A DNA stretch of 64,000 nucleotides from assembly GCA_010015745.1 (NCBI GenBank), contig ML978186.1:124001-188000 (forward strand), written 5' to 3'. Shown here piece after piece: positions 1 to 10,600 of the stretch; the stretch's first letter is position 1, and each line of letters begins with the position of its first letter. A program made the position numbers and the translations under genes. The notes under the pieces were generated by a model that was not told the origin of the DNA, ran no database searches, and saw only the letters and a list, made by a program, of their open reading frames with translations. The stretch is from Setomelanomma holmii. Lineage: Eukaryota > Ascomycota > Dothideomycetes > Pleosporales > Phaeosphaeriaceae.

Positions 1-111
1 GACGAGCGACTCGAGGACTGCATATCGTCGGACTTTGATTTGGTTTCCGCCTTCATCAAGACTGGCATCTCATCAGATGACACCATATATGATAGCTCAT
101 GTTTGATCTAA
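1..111 (+). CDS. C-terminal end of a gene cut by the left edge
   Basis: Frame 1 is open from the first base to a TAA at 109-111, giving 36 residues of acidic, protein-like composition ending in ...YDSSCLI. No start lies inside the window, so this would be the last exon of a gene that begins to the left. The fragment is too short to assign a family. It sits about 210 bp upstream of the tRNA-Cys gene. A chance open frame of this length is possible, so confidence is only moderate. Confidence 0.45.
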   Translation, partial: DERLEDCISSDFDLVSAFIKTGISSDDTIYDSSCLI

Positions 112-343
112 GACTTGACAAGGGAGATCTTCGGCATAATCCTTAGCCTTGAGCTAAATTCTGTGATATTAGGTCGTGCCAATCGATGACTGCTGACCCC
201 TCACTCAGCCCCGCCGCATGCGTTCTAACGAGTGACCCAACAACACCGCTGATCAACTTCACTTTTTTAATCTTTGCTATATATTACAAATAATTTAATA
301 GTCCATCATAACGAGTTCACGGGCCGGTAACTCAGTGGTAGAG

Positions 344-396
344 GTTGGTACACCTGCATCTAAATATTTCAGTAACATGATCTAACTCCTTCTCAG
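344..396 (+). other. Spliceosomal-intron-like insertion in the tRNA D arm
   Basis: The 53-nt segment begins GTTGGT, has a CTAAC branch-like motif at 382-386 and ends TTCTCAG. That matches the GTNNGT / CTAAC / CAG pattern and length of protein-gene introns elsewhere in this window. It lies between tRNA positions 24 and 25, not at the anticodon-loop site used by the tRNA splicing endonuclease. Its edges are uncertain by 1-2 nt because AG occurs at both ends. It could be an introner-like insertion, a non-canonical tRNA intron, or an inactivating insertion. Confidence 0.6.
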
Positions 397-409
397 TGTA
401 GGACTGCAG

Positions 410-424
410 TTCACCAAAACCGTC
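410..424 (+). other. Canonical tRNA intron of tRNA-Cys
   Basis: These 15 nt lie directly after base 37 (G409) and before base 38 (T425), where eukaryotic tRNA introns are cut by the Sen endonuclease. The exact boundaries follow from pairing 399-403 with 426-430. Confidence 0.6.
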
Positions 425-462
425 TTCCCGAAGTCACCGGTTCGACTCCGGTTCGGCCCTGC

Positions 463-468
463 TTTTTT
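463..468 (+). terminator. Pol III oligo-T terminator
   Basis: Six T residues lie two bases after the tRNA discriminator base, followed by another T5 run at 472-476. This is a standard Pol III stop and supports the tRNA gene being transcribed. Confidence 0.75.
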
Positions 469-2657
469 GCGTTTTTCCTTGTTCGACAACTTTTGCAGCG
501 GCTTACAGTCTGCATTGCAATCATCGTTCTTCCTGGTCTTCGCAGTGGACTTTTCGCGCCGATGCAAGGTACCATTGATTTCACGACTTGGTTCCGCGTA
601 GATCGATGACGAAGGCTTGCATTATCTACGGGAAATAAAAGCGAGAAGTTCGCCACGGCAAGCTCTCTTCGAGTAAGGTGCCTAGCTGGTGCCCCTCAAC
701 ACCATGCAGCCATCGCCACCACGGACTAACTTGTTGGCGGCTGATCGTTGCGTTTCTTTCGCCAAAATGCTGGCGCCCGCATAAGCCGGTAAGGCTACGG
801 CACTCCTCAACTGCAGCTCGTGGACCTGAGTTCTTCGTCTTTGGATGAGTTTGCAACATTTCTTCGCTCCTCAGTTTCAACAAGACGAGTCCATCAGATG
901 TTCAGGTCGGAACATTTTTGTTATCGATAATCTGCGTCAACTTTGCAACGTTCTTACTGAGGCTGCAAAGAAGCTGGGACTGAGTATGCTTCATGGCGCT
1001 ATCAGATGATCATGGTTGATAATCCTGGAACTCGTGCCGCTTGCGTCCGCAGTGTCCCACAAGACAACCTTTGACGCCAGGGACTTCTGGATCAGCCACA
1101 CCTGTGCCTGACCTGCAGTCTGGCACTGCAACAACGCTGACTGCAAATTTGTTCGCTTGCTCTGCATCAACAAGACTACAGGCTCATCTCGATTGTCGCT
1201 TCATGATAGCAGCGTGATGCGAGAGCAAATAGCAGAGTCTGCACGCTCAAGTCCGGGTGAACGACGGATGCTAGTCGTTCGCTTCGGTAAGGTACAAAAG
1301 GTACAACACTTTTTCTGTGGATCATGTTCGAGTCCCCTTGCATCCGGCGCTTGCCCACGCTGCTAGCTTGCAGCATCCAGGCGCGTTCGGTTTGCGGACC
1401 CCAACGCGGACTGCGACCAGCTTACAGTCGTCTTCAACCAAAGCCCATCCTGCCGTCTGGAACAAGGCGAGTTCCCCGCCATTGGAGTACTCAGCCAACG
1501 AAAGTCACTGACAGAGCATGTGAAACGCGGTAAGAGTGGTTGTCTCGTCATCGATGTCGCGTCCCAGGTACCAGCTTGGACGCCTAGAGGCATAGTTACC
1601 TCTGCTTTTGCTACCCGTCTGCAAGGTATTGTGCCATGGCCGTTATGAGTATCCCGAATGCAGCCAGCGCTGCCCAGCGCCCCGCCTGCGGCCATGGATG
1701 AGCCTGCGGTGCTCCCGGCACAAGGTGACGATTACTCGGACCTCAGTGAGCAGCATCGCCCATCAGGGCTTGTCAAGCGCAGTCTGACAGGCGGGTTCGA
1801 GTTGGGTGTAAGCATCAGCTGGAACATGTCTGGCCAGGCCAAGGCTGCGGCATGTCGCTAGAGCCTGGGATCTGCAGGCAGAGAGCATCGTCGCATAGTG
1901 GATCTGACCCAAACCCCAGCCGCCTTGCCAGCCCAGCACTCAGGGCGCACGACAAAGCCGCTAATCGTGCTGTCCGTGCCATACCAACCCCTCCTCGCAT
2001 GCAGTTGCAACGCAATACTACTCTTGCCTGTCCCAATCCCACGCTGCTCCTGCACCGACACCTGTTCAGTTCTCTGGACTGCGTCGAGCTTGTGCGTCCC
2101 TGAGAGCCGCATCCTATCGCGCCTTTGCTCGTGCTTCTGCCTCTGTGCATCGAGTCCACCGCCCGTAGGGAGGGGCTAACCTGCCCGCCACAAGAGGCAC
2201 CTCCGCGCCTTATCGCATGCCCCCAAACTCCGAGCATCCGTCGCTGTATCATCACCAGCGTCGCACGCCTGTGACAGCCAGGTACCGCGACGCCTTACGA
2301 CGAGACGACAGTAACGACCTTTTGACATCTCTTTTCCTTTGGCTCTATTCGCGGCGGGCGCCAGATCCGCATGTTGTTGCAGCGCCGCCCTCTATTCGTC
2401 ATCACATCTGTTTCAGCCTTCTGGCAGCCGCTCCAAGGAAGGAGCAGCCCGCAGTGTCATAGTAATTGCGCCCGCGTAGGGGTAGCCGTGCTTGAGAGCA
2501 GTGTTCACATTAACCGCAGATACTGGCCATTTGGTCTGCTGCACAGCTCGTATAGTCGTGAGGATACGCGCCGCAGAGGCTGTGACTTGCGCAGTGCATC
2601 CGGTGCTATTACAGAAGAGACGGATACTTCATCTTGCAGAAACTGAGCAGAACCACA
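469..2657. other. Long gene-free stretch upstream of the C2H2 gene
   Basis: No frame here has convincing coding character on either strand. The part nearest 2658 is presumably promoter and 5' leader of the C2H2 gene; long leaders are common for fungal regulators. A tRNA-like fold at 1266-1345 was examined and rejected. An unrecognised non-coding RNA cannot be excluded. Confidence 0.4.
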
Positions 2658-4947
2658 ATGTCTAGCTTTCAGGCTGTCAACACCACGACGCTGGCGGTGC
2701 CTGAGCCGCCGCCGGGGCGCGCTGGAGGAGAGACGACGCCCACAACACCACGACCCAATAGCAGGTTCTTTCCCGAGTCCAAAGCCGGCGAGGATGTGCG
2801 TGCCGCCGAAGACCCATCAGTAAAAACGCCAACGCGCAACAGCTTTGCCGCGGGCCTCGCGGGACAACGACCGCTTCCCTCGTCACCATTCACACCTTCG
2901 CGCGAGCTGAGCGAGACACCCTCGACCAAGAGCGAGCTGAGTAGAGGGGATTCACACAGGTCTACACAGTCCGTGGCTTCAACGCGAGACGTGGAGATGG
3001 GTGAGGGGGATGAGGAGGACAAGGACGGGTCTGACAACGAGAGTGTGACAAGCGACACGAATCGGCCCTCGAAGAAGAAGAAAGGACAGCGTTTCTTCTG
3101 CACAGACTTTCCGCCATGTAACCTGAGCTTTACGAGAAGCGAGCATCTCGCACGACACATTCGGTACGTTTGACGCTGTCCATGATGTTTCGGAGCTAAG
3201 AACAAGCAGTAAGCACACCGGAGAAAGGCCATTCCAATGTCATTGTTCGCGACGCTTCTCGCGATTGGACAATCTTCGACAGCACGCCCAAACAGTTCAC
3301 GTGAATGAGGATATCCCGGCCGAGTCGCTTGCAGCGACGGGCACCCGTTTCCAGAGGCAGATCCGGACTGATCGCGTCAGACCACCCGGAAATCGATCGA
3401 GAGCGAATACATTGGGAAGCACTGGTGGGCACAGCAGAGGACACAGTAGGAATCTATCAGCCTCCAGCATTACCGCTGGCATGTCGAGCATTAGTGTGGC
3501 ACAGTCGCCTGATGTGCGGCGCCGACCACCCCCACTAGCAATGGCCAGCGATGGCTCAGCTCGAGCACGGCTGTCTTTGAACACCATGGAAACGTACAAT
3601 CCACCACTCATGGGCAGTCCCGGACCTCAGATTGTGGAGTACGATGCACAGTCTAATGCTCCGACCACCCCGCAGTCCGCCACATTCTCTGCAGCAACAG
3701 GCAGCCCTGCTCGCTTTGGATCTGCCATGCAGTCTCCCGTATCAACATCATCGAGACCTGTATCATGGGCTGGACCACCACCATCAGGTCGTCGTATGTC
3801 GAATTCCTTCAGTGGTAATCCATTTGCCGGTGTACCAGGTCAGGCACCGCCTCCTTACATGACGCCTGTGCAATCATCTGCTACTCCGACGTTCTCCGGT
3901 CAAAGCAGTATCTACGCCAGTCCTACGGCCTCAAACTTCTCGGAATCCAGGAGGGACTCGAGCGCCGATGCAGACTGGAGAAGACGCACATGGCATCCGG
4001 GTGTGTACACTGGTCCTCGCCCAGCAACAAGTGGTCTGGGGTATCATCAGACCCCAGATGCCCCGCGCCCGTCTTTCACATCACAGCCAGCAGCCTCGCA
4101 GACTACCAGACTACCTGGTATCGAGAGCTTCGACTACGCACCCCCTGCTCCCATTCTACCACGCCCCCGCCAGTCAAGTCCCATGCAAGTCGACAGTCCA
4201 GCTCGGCCACTTACCTATCATGCTCCTATGGATCATGGGCCAAGTAGCGGGCACCACAAACGCAAAAGTATATCATGGGAAACGAATTTGCAGAGGAACA
4301 TGAGCAATTTTGAGGCGAACAGCTCAAGACCGTCTCTACAGCAGTGGCCGCAGTCTGGCAGTCCTGGACAGGCGAGCACTGCTCGACCTACTACAGCACA
4401 CGGTTACTTTAGTCAGCCGCGGCAGCCTCCACCTACACTTCAGGCTATCCAGGTTCACCCAGTGGATTCGGCGAGATCATCGCAAGAGCAGCCAGTGACA
4501 CCTCGCAAGAACAAACGGCAAGCCTGGTACAACGGGCCCCTGACCCAAACGACACGAGTCCTGCAGCGAACATCACCAGAGGATTCGAGCAGCAGCGAGG
4601 GAATTCCGACTCCAGGCAACACCACTATGAGCGAGTACCATCCTGCGATCGTGCACAGCAATGGCTACGTTGAGACACACCCTCCAGGTCCACCTGCGGA
4701 GGAATACAAGCCCTCACCTCAAGCCTCGATCATGGAGAGGCCACACCCGCTTCATTCGCCGACATACCCACAATACCACAGCCATAGTCTGTCGAGCTCC
4801 AGTTATCGTCCGCAGCGTGAGCCCGAGAGGGGTCTGATGACCTTTGGGCAACCCTTGCACCAGCCGCCCGCAGACGACATGAGACGATTGCAAGCGCTGG
4901 TAGCCGTTGCTACTGACGAACAGCGTGCGGTGGAAAACCGCTCTTAA
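2658..4947 (+). CDS. C2H2 zinc-finger transcription regulator
   Basis: Two exons, 2658-3163 and 3210-4947, joined across a 46-nt intron (GTACGT...AAGCAG) give 747 residues. The start ATG at 2658 sits in CACAATG. Finger 1 uses C148, C154, H167 and H171; finger 2 uses C179, C181, H194 and H199, joined by a TGERPF linker. The intron falls between the fingers. The SEHLARHIRKH and FSRLDNLRQH helices resemble fungal regulators related to yeast Usv1/Rgm1, but orthology is not shown. The N-terminal 145 residues are Pro/Ser/Thr-rich and acidic before a KKKK patch. The remaining roughly 550 residues are Ser/Pro/Gln-rich and low in predicted structure, typical of a fungal activation or regulatory region. 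Expected to be nuclear and DNA-binding; target genes are unknown. Confidence 0.85.
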
Positions 4948-5816
4948 ATTTTGCCGCTTCTACGCCATGCCCTTATCCCACACCACTATGGTCACTACCT
5001 GAGTTTCCTCTGTACGAGCGCACGACGCTATGACTACGACATATATTACGAGTCTCCTTCTTCTCGACGCCATGTTTTACGCCTTCGTTCGTGCCTAGCA
5101 CTATATGATAGGCTGCCACGCTTTGTTTCGCCGATGGGACGGACACCTTTGGACCCTTTCGAAGATACCCATGGGGTTTGCTCGACGTCGTTGGATAATC
5201 ACGATCCGGCATGTTTTTGTCTTTGTGACGCACCTGTTTGGTGGTTTCATGCATTAGGTTTCAGCTACGGGTACTTTTTTTTCTGTCATTCGGGATACCA
5301 AATCGTAACATAGCGGGCGTTCTCTCGATTTCTGGATTCTCCAACCTATGTTCGCACACTTCGTTGTCGAGTCACTGCCAACCTTTTCGACGTTCTTTCT
5401 TTGCCGTTTGTGATGTGGAGGTTCATTGTGAGTTCGCAAGCTGGTAATGGTTGGGATGATAGCTATATTATGTAGTCGTATGAGGACATTCTTGACGTGC
5501 TTGAATAATCGATTTGTCACAAGACGTCTGCCTTCTCCTATTACTACGTAATTGAATTGAAGAAGCGTGAATATAGTATCTTAATGGACGTCTCGTCGGA
5601 TACCTCTGTGTACTGGTACTACAACCGGCTCCGGTCTTGGCCTGTCATCCACACTTCAAAGCGATTGCCTCTTTTGGGAGGTTCCGCTCGAATCCACGCT
5701 AGTGCACGGGCGAATCTGAAGTTCGGGAACGTTTTGTCAAGCCTCAGCGCTCCTTCCTGGCCACTTGCTGCACTTGTTCCGGGCTTACTCTCTCTCGAGT
5801 CGAGAAACGCTCGTCG
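4948..5816. other. Intergenic region between C2H2 and MTF2-like genes
   Basis: No convincing gene. It probably holds the 3' UTR of the C2H2 gene and the promoter and leader of the next gene. Open frames here are short with poor composition. Confidence 0.4.
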
Positions 5817-7400
5817 ATGTCGCTATGCTCGCATACAGTTCGAGCAATTTCGCGCACCCAGGCCCGCAATTCTAGCACGCTACTTCCCTTCCTGTACCAA
5901 ACAGCAACCATCCAGCAGTGGAAGCTGGCCACACGACCAATTCAAGGTCGCAAAATCTCGTCGCGATCCAAACCTACCGGCGATGTACCGTTTACTGTCG
6001 ACATCCCCTTCGCTGATGCAAATGGAAATCTGCCGCCGACCAGAGATGATCCTGTTGCAAGGAAGACTACGATAACGGACACCGAGCGTGCAGCTTTCGA
6101 GAAGCTGTATAAGAAGTTTGATGCACAAGGGCAAGGAAGGAAAAAACAGGATGGCGAGCATGAGGAATTGGATCAGATAGCGGATGAGTACTATGAGGAC
6201 GACGAGGACCGTACGGGAAATACGCTGGACAAGGTCTTCGATGTGGTACTACAGGGCAAGGCACGGCAGAAGCCATCGCACACAGCCATCCATGAGAGAA
6301 TCTCAAGGCCAAAGCAGCGAAGAGAGGCCGCTGCAGAGGCTAAGGGCGAGGCAGCGCCTGCAGGCGACTCACCACGGGAGAAGAACGTGGCCTACAAAGC
6401 AGAAAGGGAACGAGTGAAGAAACTCCGCTTGGACGAACGCGACCGCGTTGACAAACTCCTGAAGAATGCCCAAACAGACCACCAGCTGTGGCAAGTCCTC
6501 GAGCGCGAAGTCTTCGACCAGTTGCGCAAGCTCGATCTGGACGGCGCGGAATCGAAATCCGCCACGCCGGACAAGAAAACAAAAGCATCTGGCAAGGGAA
6601 AAGGGCAAGCGAAAGGAGCAACACAAGCAGACAAGGCGCAAGAATCTCAACCTGCCACAGTCGACAAACGCATCTTGTTCCCTAATTACCCACACCACCT
6701 CCTCACCGCTCTCGTCATGCTACGCACCAACTTCCCTGCCTCGCCTCTTCCCCTCACCATCCTCCCCACCATGAAATCCCTCGGCCGCTCCTCCTACGCC
6801 CTCGGCGCCACAACCCTATTATACCGCCACCTCCTACGCACCGCATGGCTCCAGCAATCCTCGTACGCCCTCATCGATACGCTCCTCATAGACATGGAAA
6901 CCAACGTGATCGAGTTCGACACGGGCATTCTCGAAGTCCTCGACGCGATTATCAAGGAGTACGAAATGGCTAGGTCGAGCAGATTGGGTAGGGAAATGCA
7001 GCTCGTGTATGGTATGGAGTTGTGGGGCGAGGGCGCGAAGAAGGTTAAAGCGTGGAGAAATGTTGTGGCGGATCGGGTGGGCGTCAAGGATGAGATCAGT
7101 GCGAGGGGGGTCAGGTGGATGGAGAGGAGGAAGGGAGATGGGGCGATGCGGACGGGAGGGACTGGGGAGAAGACGGGAAGAGATGGGATGAGTGTTGAGG
7201 GTGAGAATGAGGTGGCAGACCGTGAAGATGGAGGATCGCAAGCGGAGACTATGGCCGATGCGATACCCTTCGTCGACGATGGAGAAGTCAGGTTTGAAAG
7301 TGATAGGATGTTGAACGTGACGAATAAGCCTCAACTGGGCGCGCCGGATGCCGGCAACGAACGCGGCGAAGCTGAGTCTGCGACAAAGGTCCTGCTTTGA
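5817..7400 (+). CDS. MTF2: Mtf2-like mitochondrial RNA-processing factor
   Basis: Single exon, 527 residues, ATG at 5817. The first 50 residues are rich in Arg, Ser and Thr with no acidic residue, as expected of a mitochondrial presequence. A long charged, Lys/Glu-rich middle follows. The region around residues 285-420 (LFPNYPHHLLTALVMLRTNF ... LGRSSYALGATTLLYRHLL) matches my memory of the C-terminal domain of fungal Mtf2 proteins. In yeast Mtf2/Nam1 acts with the mitochondrial RNA polymerase in transcript processing and translation; the same role in the matrix is inferred here. The C-terminal 100 residues are low complexity. It converges on UBR1, whose stop is about 290 bp away. Confidence 0.7.
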   Translation: MSLCSHTVRAISRTQARNSSTLLPFLYQTATIQQWKLATRPIQGRKISSRSKPTGDVPFTVDIPFADANGNLPPTRDDPVARKTTITDTERAAFEKLYKKFDAQGQGRKKQDGEHEELDQIADEYYEDDEDRTGNTLDKVFDVVLQGKARQKPSHTAIHERISRPKQRREAAAEAKGEAAPAGDSPREKNVAYKAERERVKKLRLDERDRVDKLLKNAQTDHQLWQVLEREVFDQLRKLDLDGAESKSATPDKKTKASGKGKGQAKGATQADKAQESQPATVDKRILFPNYPHHLLTALVMLRTNFPASPLPLTILPTMKSLGRSSYALGATTLLYRHLLRTAWLQQSSYALIDTLLIDMETNVIEFDTGILEVLDAIIKEYEMARSSRLGREMQLVYGMELWGEGAKKVKAWRNVVADRVGVKDEISARGVRWMERRKGDGAMRTGGTGEKTGRDGMSVEGENEVADREDGGSQAETMADAIPFVDDGEVRFESDRMLNVTNKPQLGAPDAGNERGEAESATKVLL

Positions 7401-7622
7401 ACGTAGCTGTAACATCACTGTATCCATATATTGCAAATCGCCATGGCCGTTTAGCAAACTTGTGTATACCATACCTTTACACGCCCAAATCATATCAATG
7501 GAATCTATGCAAATTCATACCGTGCATCAATCATGACATCCCGCCGCTGCCCTCAAAACGAAATCGACTCTAATCTCCAATGCAACTACTTATACACTTC
7601 CACTCACACCGCCAATCCCATC

Positions 7623-7657
7623 CCCTCAATCCCTCAATCCCTCGATCCCTCACCCTC
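7623..7657. repeat. 8-bp tandem repeat (CCCTCAAT)
   Basis: Three near-perfect copies of CCCTCAAT (the third reads CCCTCGAT) plus a degenerate fourth lie just downstream of UBR1, between the convergent MTF2-like and UBR1 genes. A simple satellite; no function is implied. Confidence 0.7.
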
Positions 7658-7693
7658 AAATTCCACGCCGTAACATCGTTGCCCTTCCACCGC

Positions 7694-10600
7694 CTACAAG
7701 CTCTCCCAACCTCCATTATTAATCTCGCCTTCCAGCCTCCTCGCGACCAGACTCTGCACCCCGCCCTCGAGCCACGGTTTCCTCAGCAGCGCATCGTAGC
7801 GCTTCTGATTGAGAAACAACTGGTGATGTCTGCGGAGCGTGGGGTCTACTTCGCCATGCTTGTCTAGGTACGGCGCGACGTTCCAGCAGCCGTGGTCGAG
7901 GTTGAGGTAGAGGAGCATGCATTTGCGGATGTGAATGAAGAGGCCGATTTGGCCGCCGCATCTGTCTTCAAGTTAGTATGTTTGCTGCTTTGCGGGATTT
8001 GATTAAAAGGTTTTGAGTGGAATAGGATGTGTTACAAGGGGAGAGGACGGAAAAGACGTACTTTGTCAAATGCTGATTACATCCGCCACGATGTTTGTCC
8101 GTCATGCAGCACACAGCCTGACTACACATAATCTCCCCACAGAACAAACACAGCGCCGGATCCGTAATCTCCTTCCCTGTCGTCGGACACTTTCTGCGAA
8201 TCGCTTCGTCGGTGAGGGTATCGTAGTTCTTGGGCAAGCCGACGAGTTCGAAGACGGCGGGGTGTGAGAGCGAGATGGTGGGTTTGAGAGGCACGTTGCC
8301 GGCTTGGACCCAAAGGAGGTGTCGGATCCAGCCTCCGACAACGGAACGCTCGGTGTGTGCGGACGGGGTGCGGCTGGCGAAGGAAGCGAAGATTTCGTCG
8401 ACGGAGGGGAGTTTCAGGAGGGAGGAGAGACGAACGAGTTCTGGTTCGTCGACGCGCTCGAAGGCAATGATGGGGAGTTCGACACCGTAGCGGACATGCA
8501 TGAGGATGGCGACTTTGCGCAAGAACGGCAAAGCATACGATGACACCATGGTCTGAATGAAGTAGAGGAAGTTCGGGTCCTTGAAGCGAGCGGGAACAGG
8601 CATGTTGTCGATGTCCAGTGAGGCTGGAGAGTCTCCCATTTTCGCGACGTTGGTGATCAAACAAACGAAGAAGAGCAGATTGTTTAGCTGATCAGGGGTA
8701 ATTCGACCGTTGTTCACTTTCTCCGCGTTCACGAACTGCCCCGGATGGAAGAAACGAACTTGTCGTCTTGGTGTGTCAGGAGGTGCCAATGCTTCGGAAA
8801 ACGTGAGTATCACTCTGACAATTTCGGCCACATAGCAGAGACGCATGATGTGGTGGATGTCAAGATTTGAGGCTGTAGCAATACCGACCGCACACTCCGA
8901 GAGGAATATGAAGGGGTCCTGGCAAAGTAGTGGCGCAATGCCTTTCAGGTCGAAGCTCAGGACTTCAGGATCAAAAATTCCGGGATGACCAACGAAAAGC
9001 TGTCGAGCCTGTCGCCTTCGAGTATCAAGGTACTCGTCCATCGTCTTGGTGGAGACATTGTTGCGAAGGCTGCCAACAGCAATGTACGATGACACTGTTT
9101 CCGAGAAAACGCGCAGGTGCGTTAAGGTTTGGGTAGATATCTTGTCAATCAGGGTGCCTCTGATCGAGTCAGTAAGAACACCTCGTTGAGCTATTTCGGC
9201 GGCTGCGATAGAATTTCCCAGGGCTTGTGTGAGCGAGTCTGTATGGGTCAAATCTTCGACGACAGACGCAGGCGTATGTGGGTAAGCGAAGGTAGAGTGA
9301 ACGCCATTCGCTCGAAAAGTGTCCCTCAACCTTTGATAGATTTTCACTAGTTCCAGCATGGGGAAATTTTGCGCTGGGCCCGGTGTGTTTTCGCTGGCTG
9401 CCACACCTGGCAGCTGTGACTCGTCCTGAGGAATAACTAAGAAAGCTGGAACCCGGAAACGAGGTGCCTCTTGCAGGTTCACTGGTGGAAGGGCTAGTGC
9501 GACCTGAGTCATGTTGAGGAGGTCAGGGAGACGACTTGCCAGGGGCTGAATGAAATCTCGATCTCCATAATCGTAAAGAGTTTTCTGGTCGTGAGTGAGG
9601 TCCGCTGGTGCTTTTCCAGCGGCTCCATCTGTGCTTTTGTAGGATGCGACCAGCTGTGCTTGGATCCACTCCTCATAAGACGATGTCGTTTCCAACACGC
9701 CGGGGTGCACGACCTTTTTTGGCTTCCATATGATTGGCAAGAACATGTTGCCAAGCGCTTTGCAGAGTGGGCACATGAACTCCTTCAAGTCAGGTCGCTC
9801 GGGATGGTTCCTCGCTATTTGGCTGACATGACGCCGCTGAGTTGCTTGAAGATAAACCTCGAAGCAGGAGTAATGCATGATATGCCCGCAACCGGAGGTG
9901 ACTGGGCCTGGGGTGATATGCAAGCGGGGAAATCCTTTGCCAAGGTCCTGTCGCTCGGTAACTATGACCTCGCCAGTAGCGGTGACTTTCTCGACTGTGC
10001 GTCGGTTCTTGCCCGAGACTCCAAATGGTCGAATGTCGTCCGCCGATCGATCTAGGCTCACTGGTGTCTGCGCCACCTCGTCCACCCAGTCATCGTCTTC
10101 TAAATCCGTCTGTCTGAGTATTCTACTCTCAGAGACGTAGCCGAAGGTACCATAGAGCCGTTGTTCATCGGTGTCTTCTTGACACAAAATGCAAGTGCCG
10201 GAGGGATACTTCAATGTCTTTTCTTGTTCTACAAGACCGCCAGTCTCGTCTTCGAGATCACTGAAGTCGTCTTCACCCCAGTCAAAGTCTTGGTTGGCCA
10301 TGAACTTGCCCTGCTGCTCCTTGAAAGCGGCCATGACTTTGGCTTGCCGCTCTGCAGCCTGCTTCTTCTTCAGCTCTTTCTCCTGCAAAGCAAATCCGGA
10401 AGGTGATGCTGTATCCATCCTATCGGTGGGCATGTTGAGCGCTGCCGCGGCGATGATGAAAGAGTCCTGTTGACGTTGTTTCAATCGATGAAGGATCAGG
10501 TTGATCTTCGGCTCGCAAGCCTTGAACTCTTCCTTCTCTTGCAAAGCCCTCAGGATGGAGAGAACAGTGGGGTGATTGGGTATGCCCAAGTTCGCGCGCT

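Larger units (their letters stand above)
321..460 (+). tRNA. tRNA-Cys(GCA) with two insertions
   Basis: Acceptor strands 321-327 and 453-459 pair fully (one G-U) with discriminator T460. The D arm starts at 330-333 (ACTC). The T arm is 436-452 (ACCGG, TTCGACT loop, CCGGT). The A box (328-338) and B box (GGTTCGACTCC, 439-449) match Pol III consensus, and a T run follows at 463-468. The anticodon loop is C404 T405 GCA(406-408) G409. A 15-nt intron (410-424) lies at the canonical 37/38 position; T425 is base 38 and 426-430 is the 3' anticodon strand, with one A-C mismatch in the stem. A second 53-nt segment (344-396) separates base 24 (G343) from base 25 (T397). Removing it restores a perfect four-pair D stem (ACTC/GAGT). 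Anticodon identity is clear; whether the gene is functional depends on removal of the D-arm segment. Confidence 0.8.

Noticed and set aside
344..424. Reading the tRNA as a class II (Leu/Ser) tRNA with one long intron and a long variable arm
   Set aside because: That reading leaves no U at position 33. The tRNA-Cys reading gives U33, the GCA anticodon and a perfect D stem.
1266..1345. tRNA-like segment (GGATGC...GCATCC ends with a TGTTCGAGTCC B-box-like motif)
   Set aside because: The T-arm stem does not pair, there is no good A box, and the anticodon loop would have C at position 37. Treated as chance.
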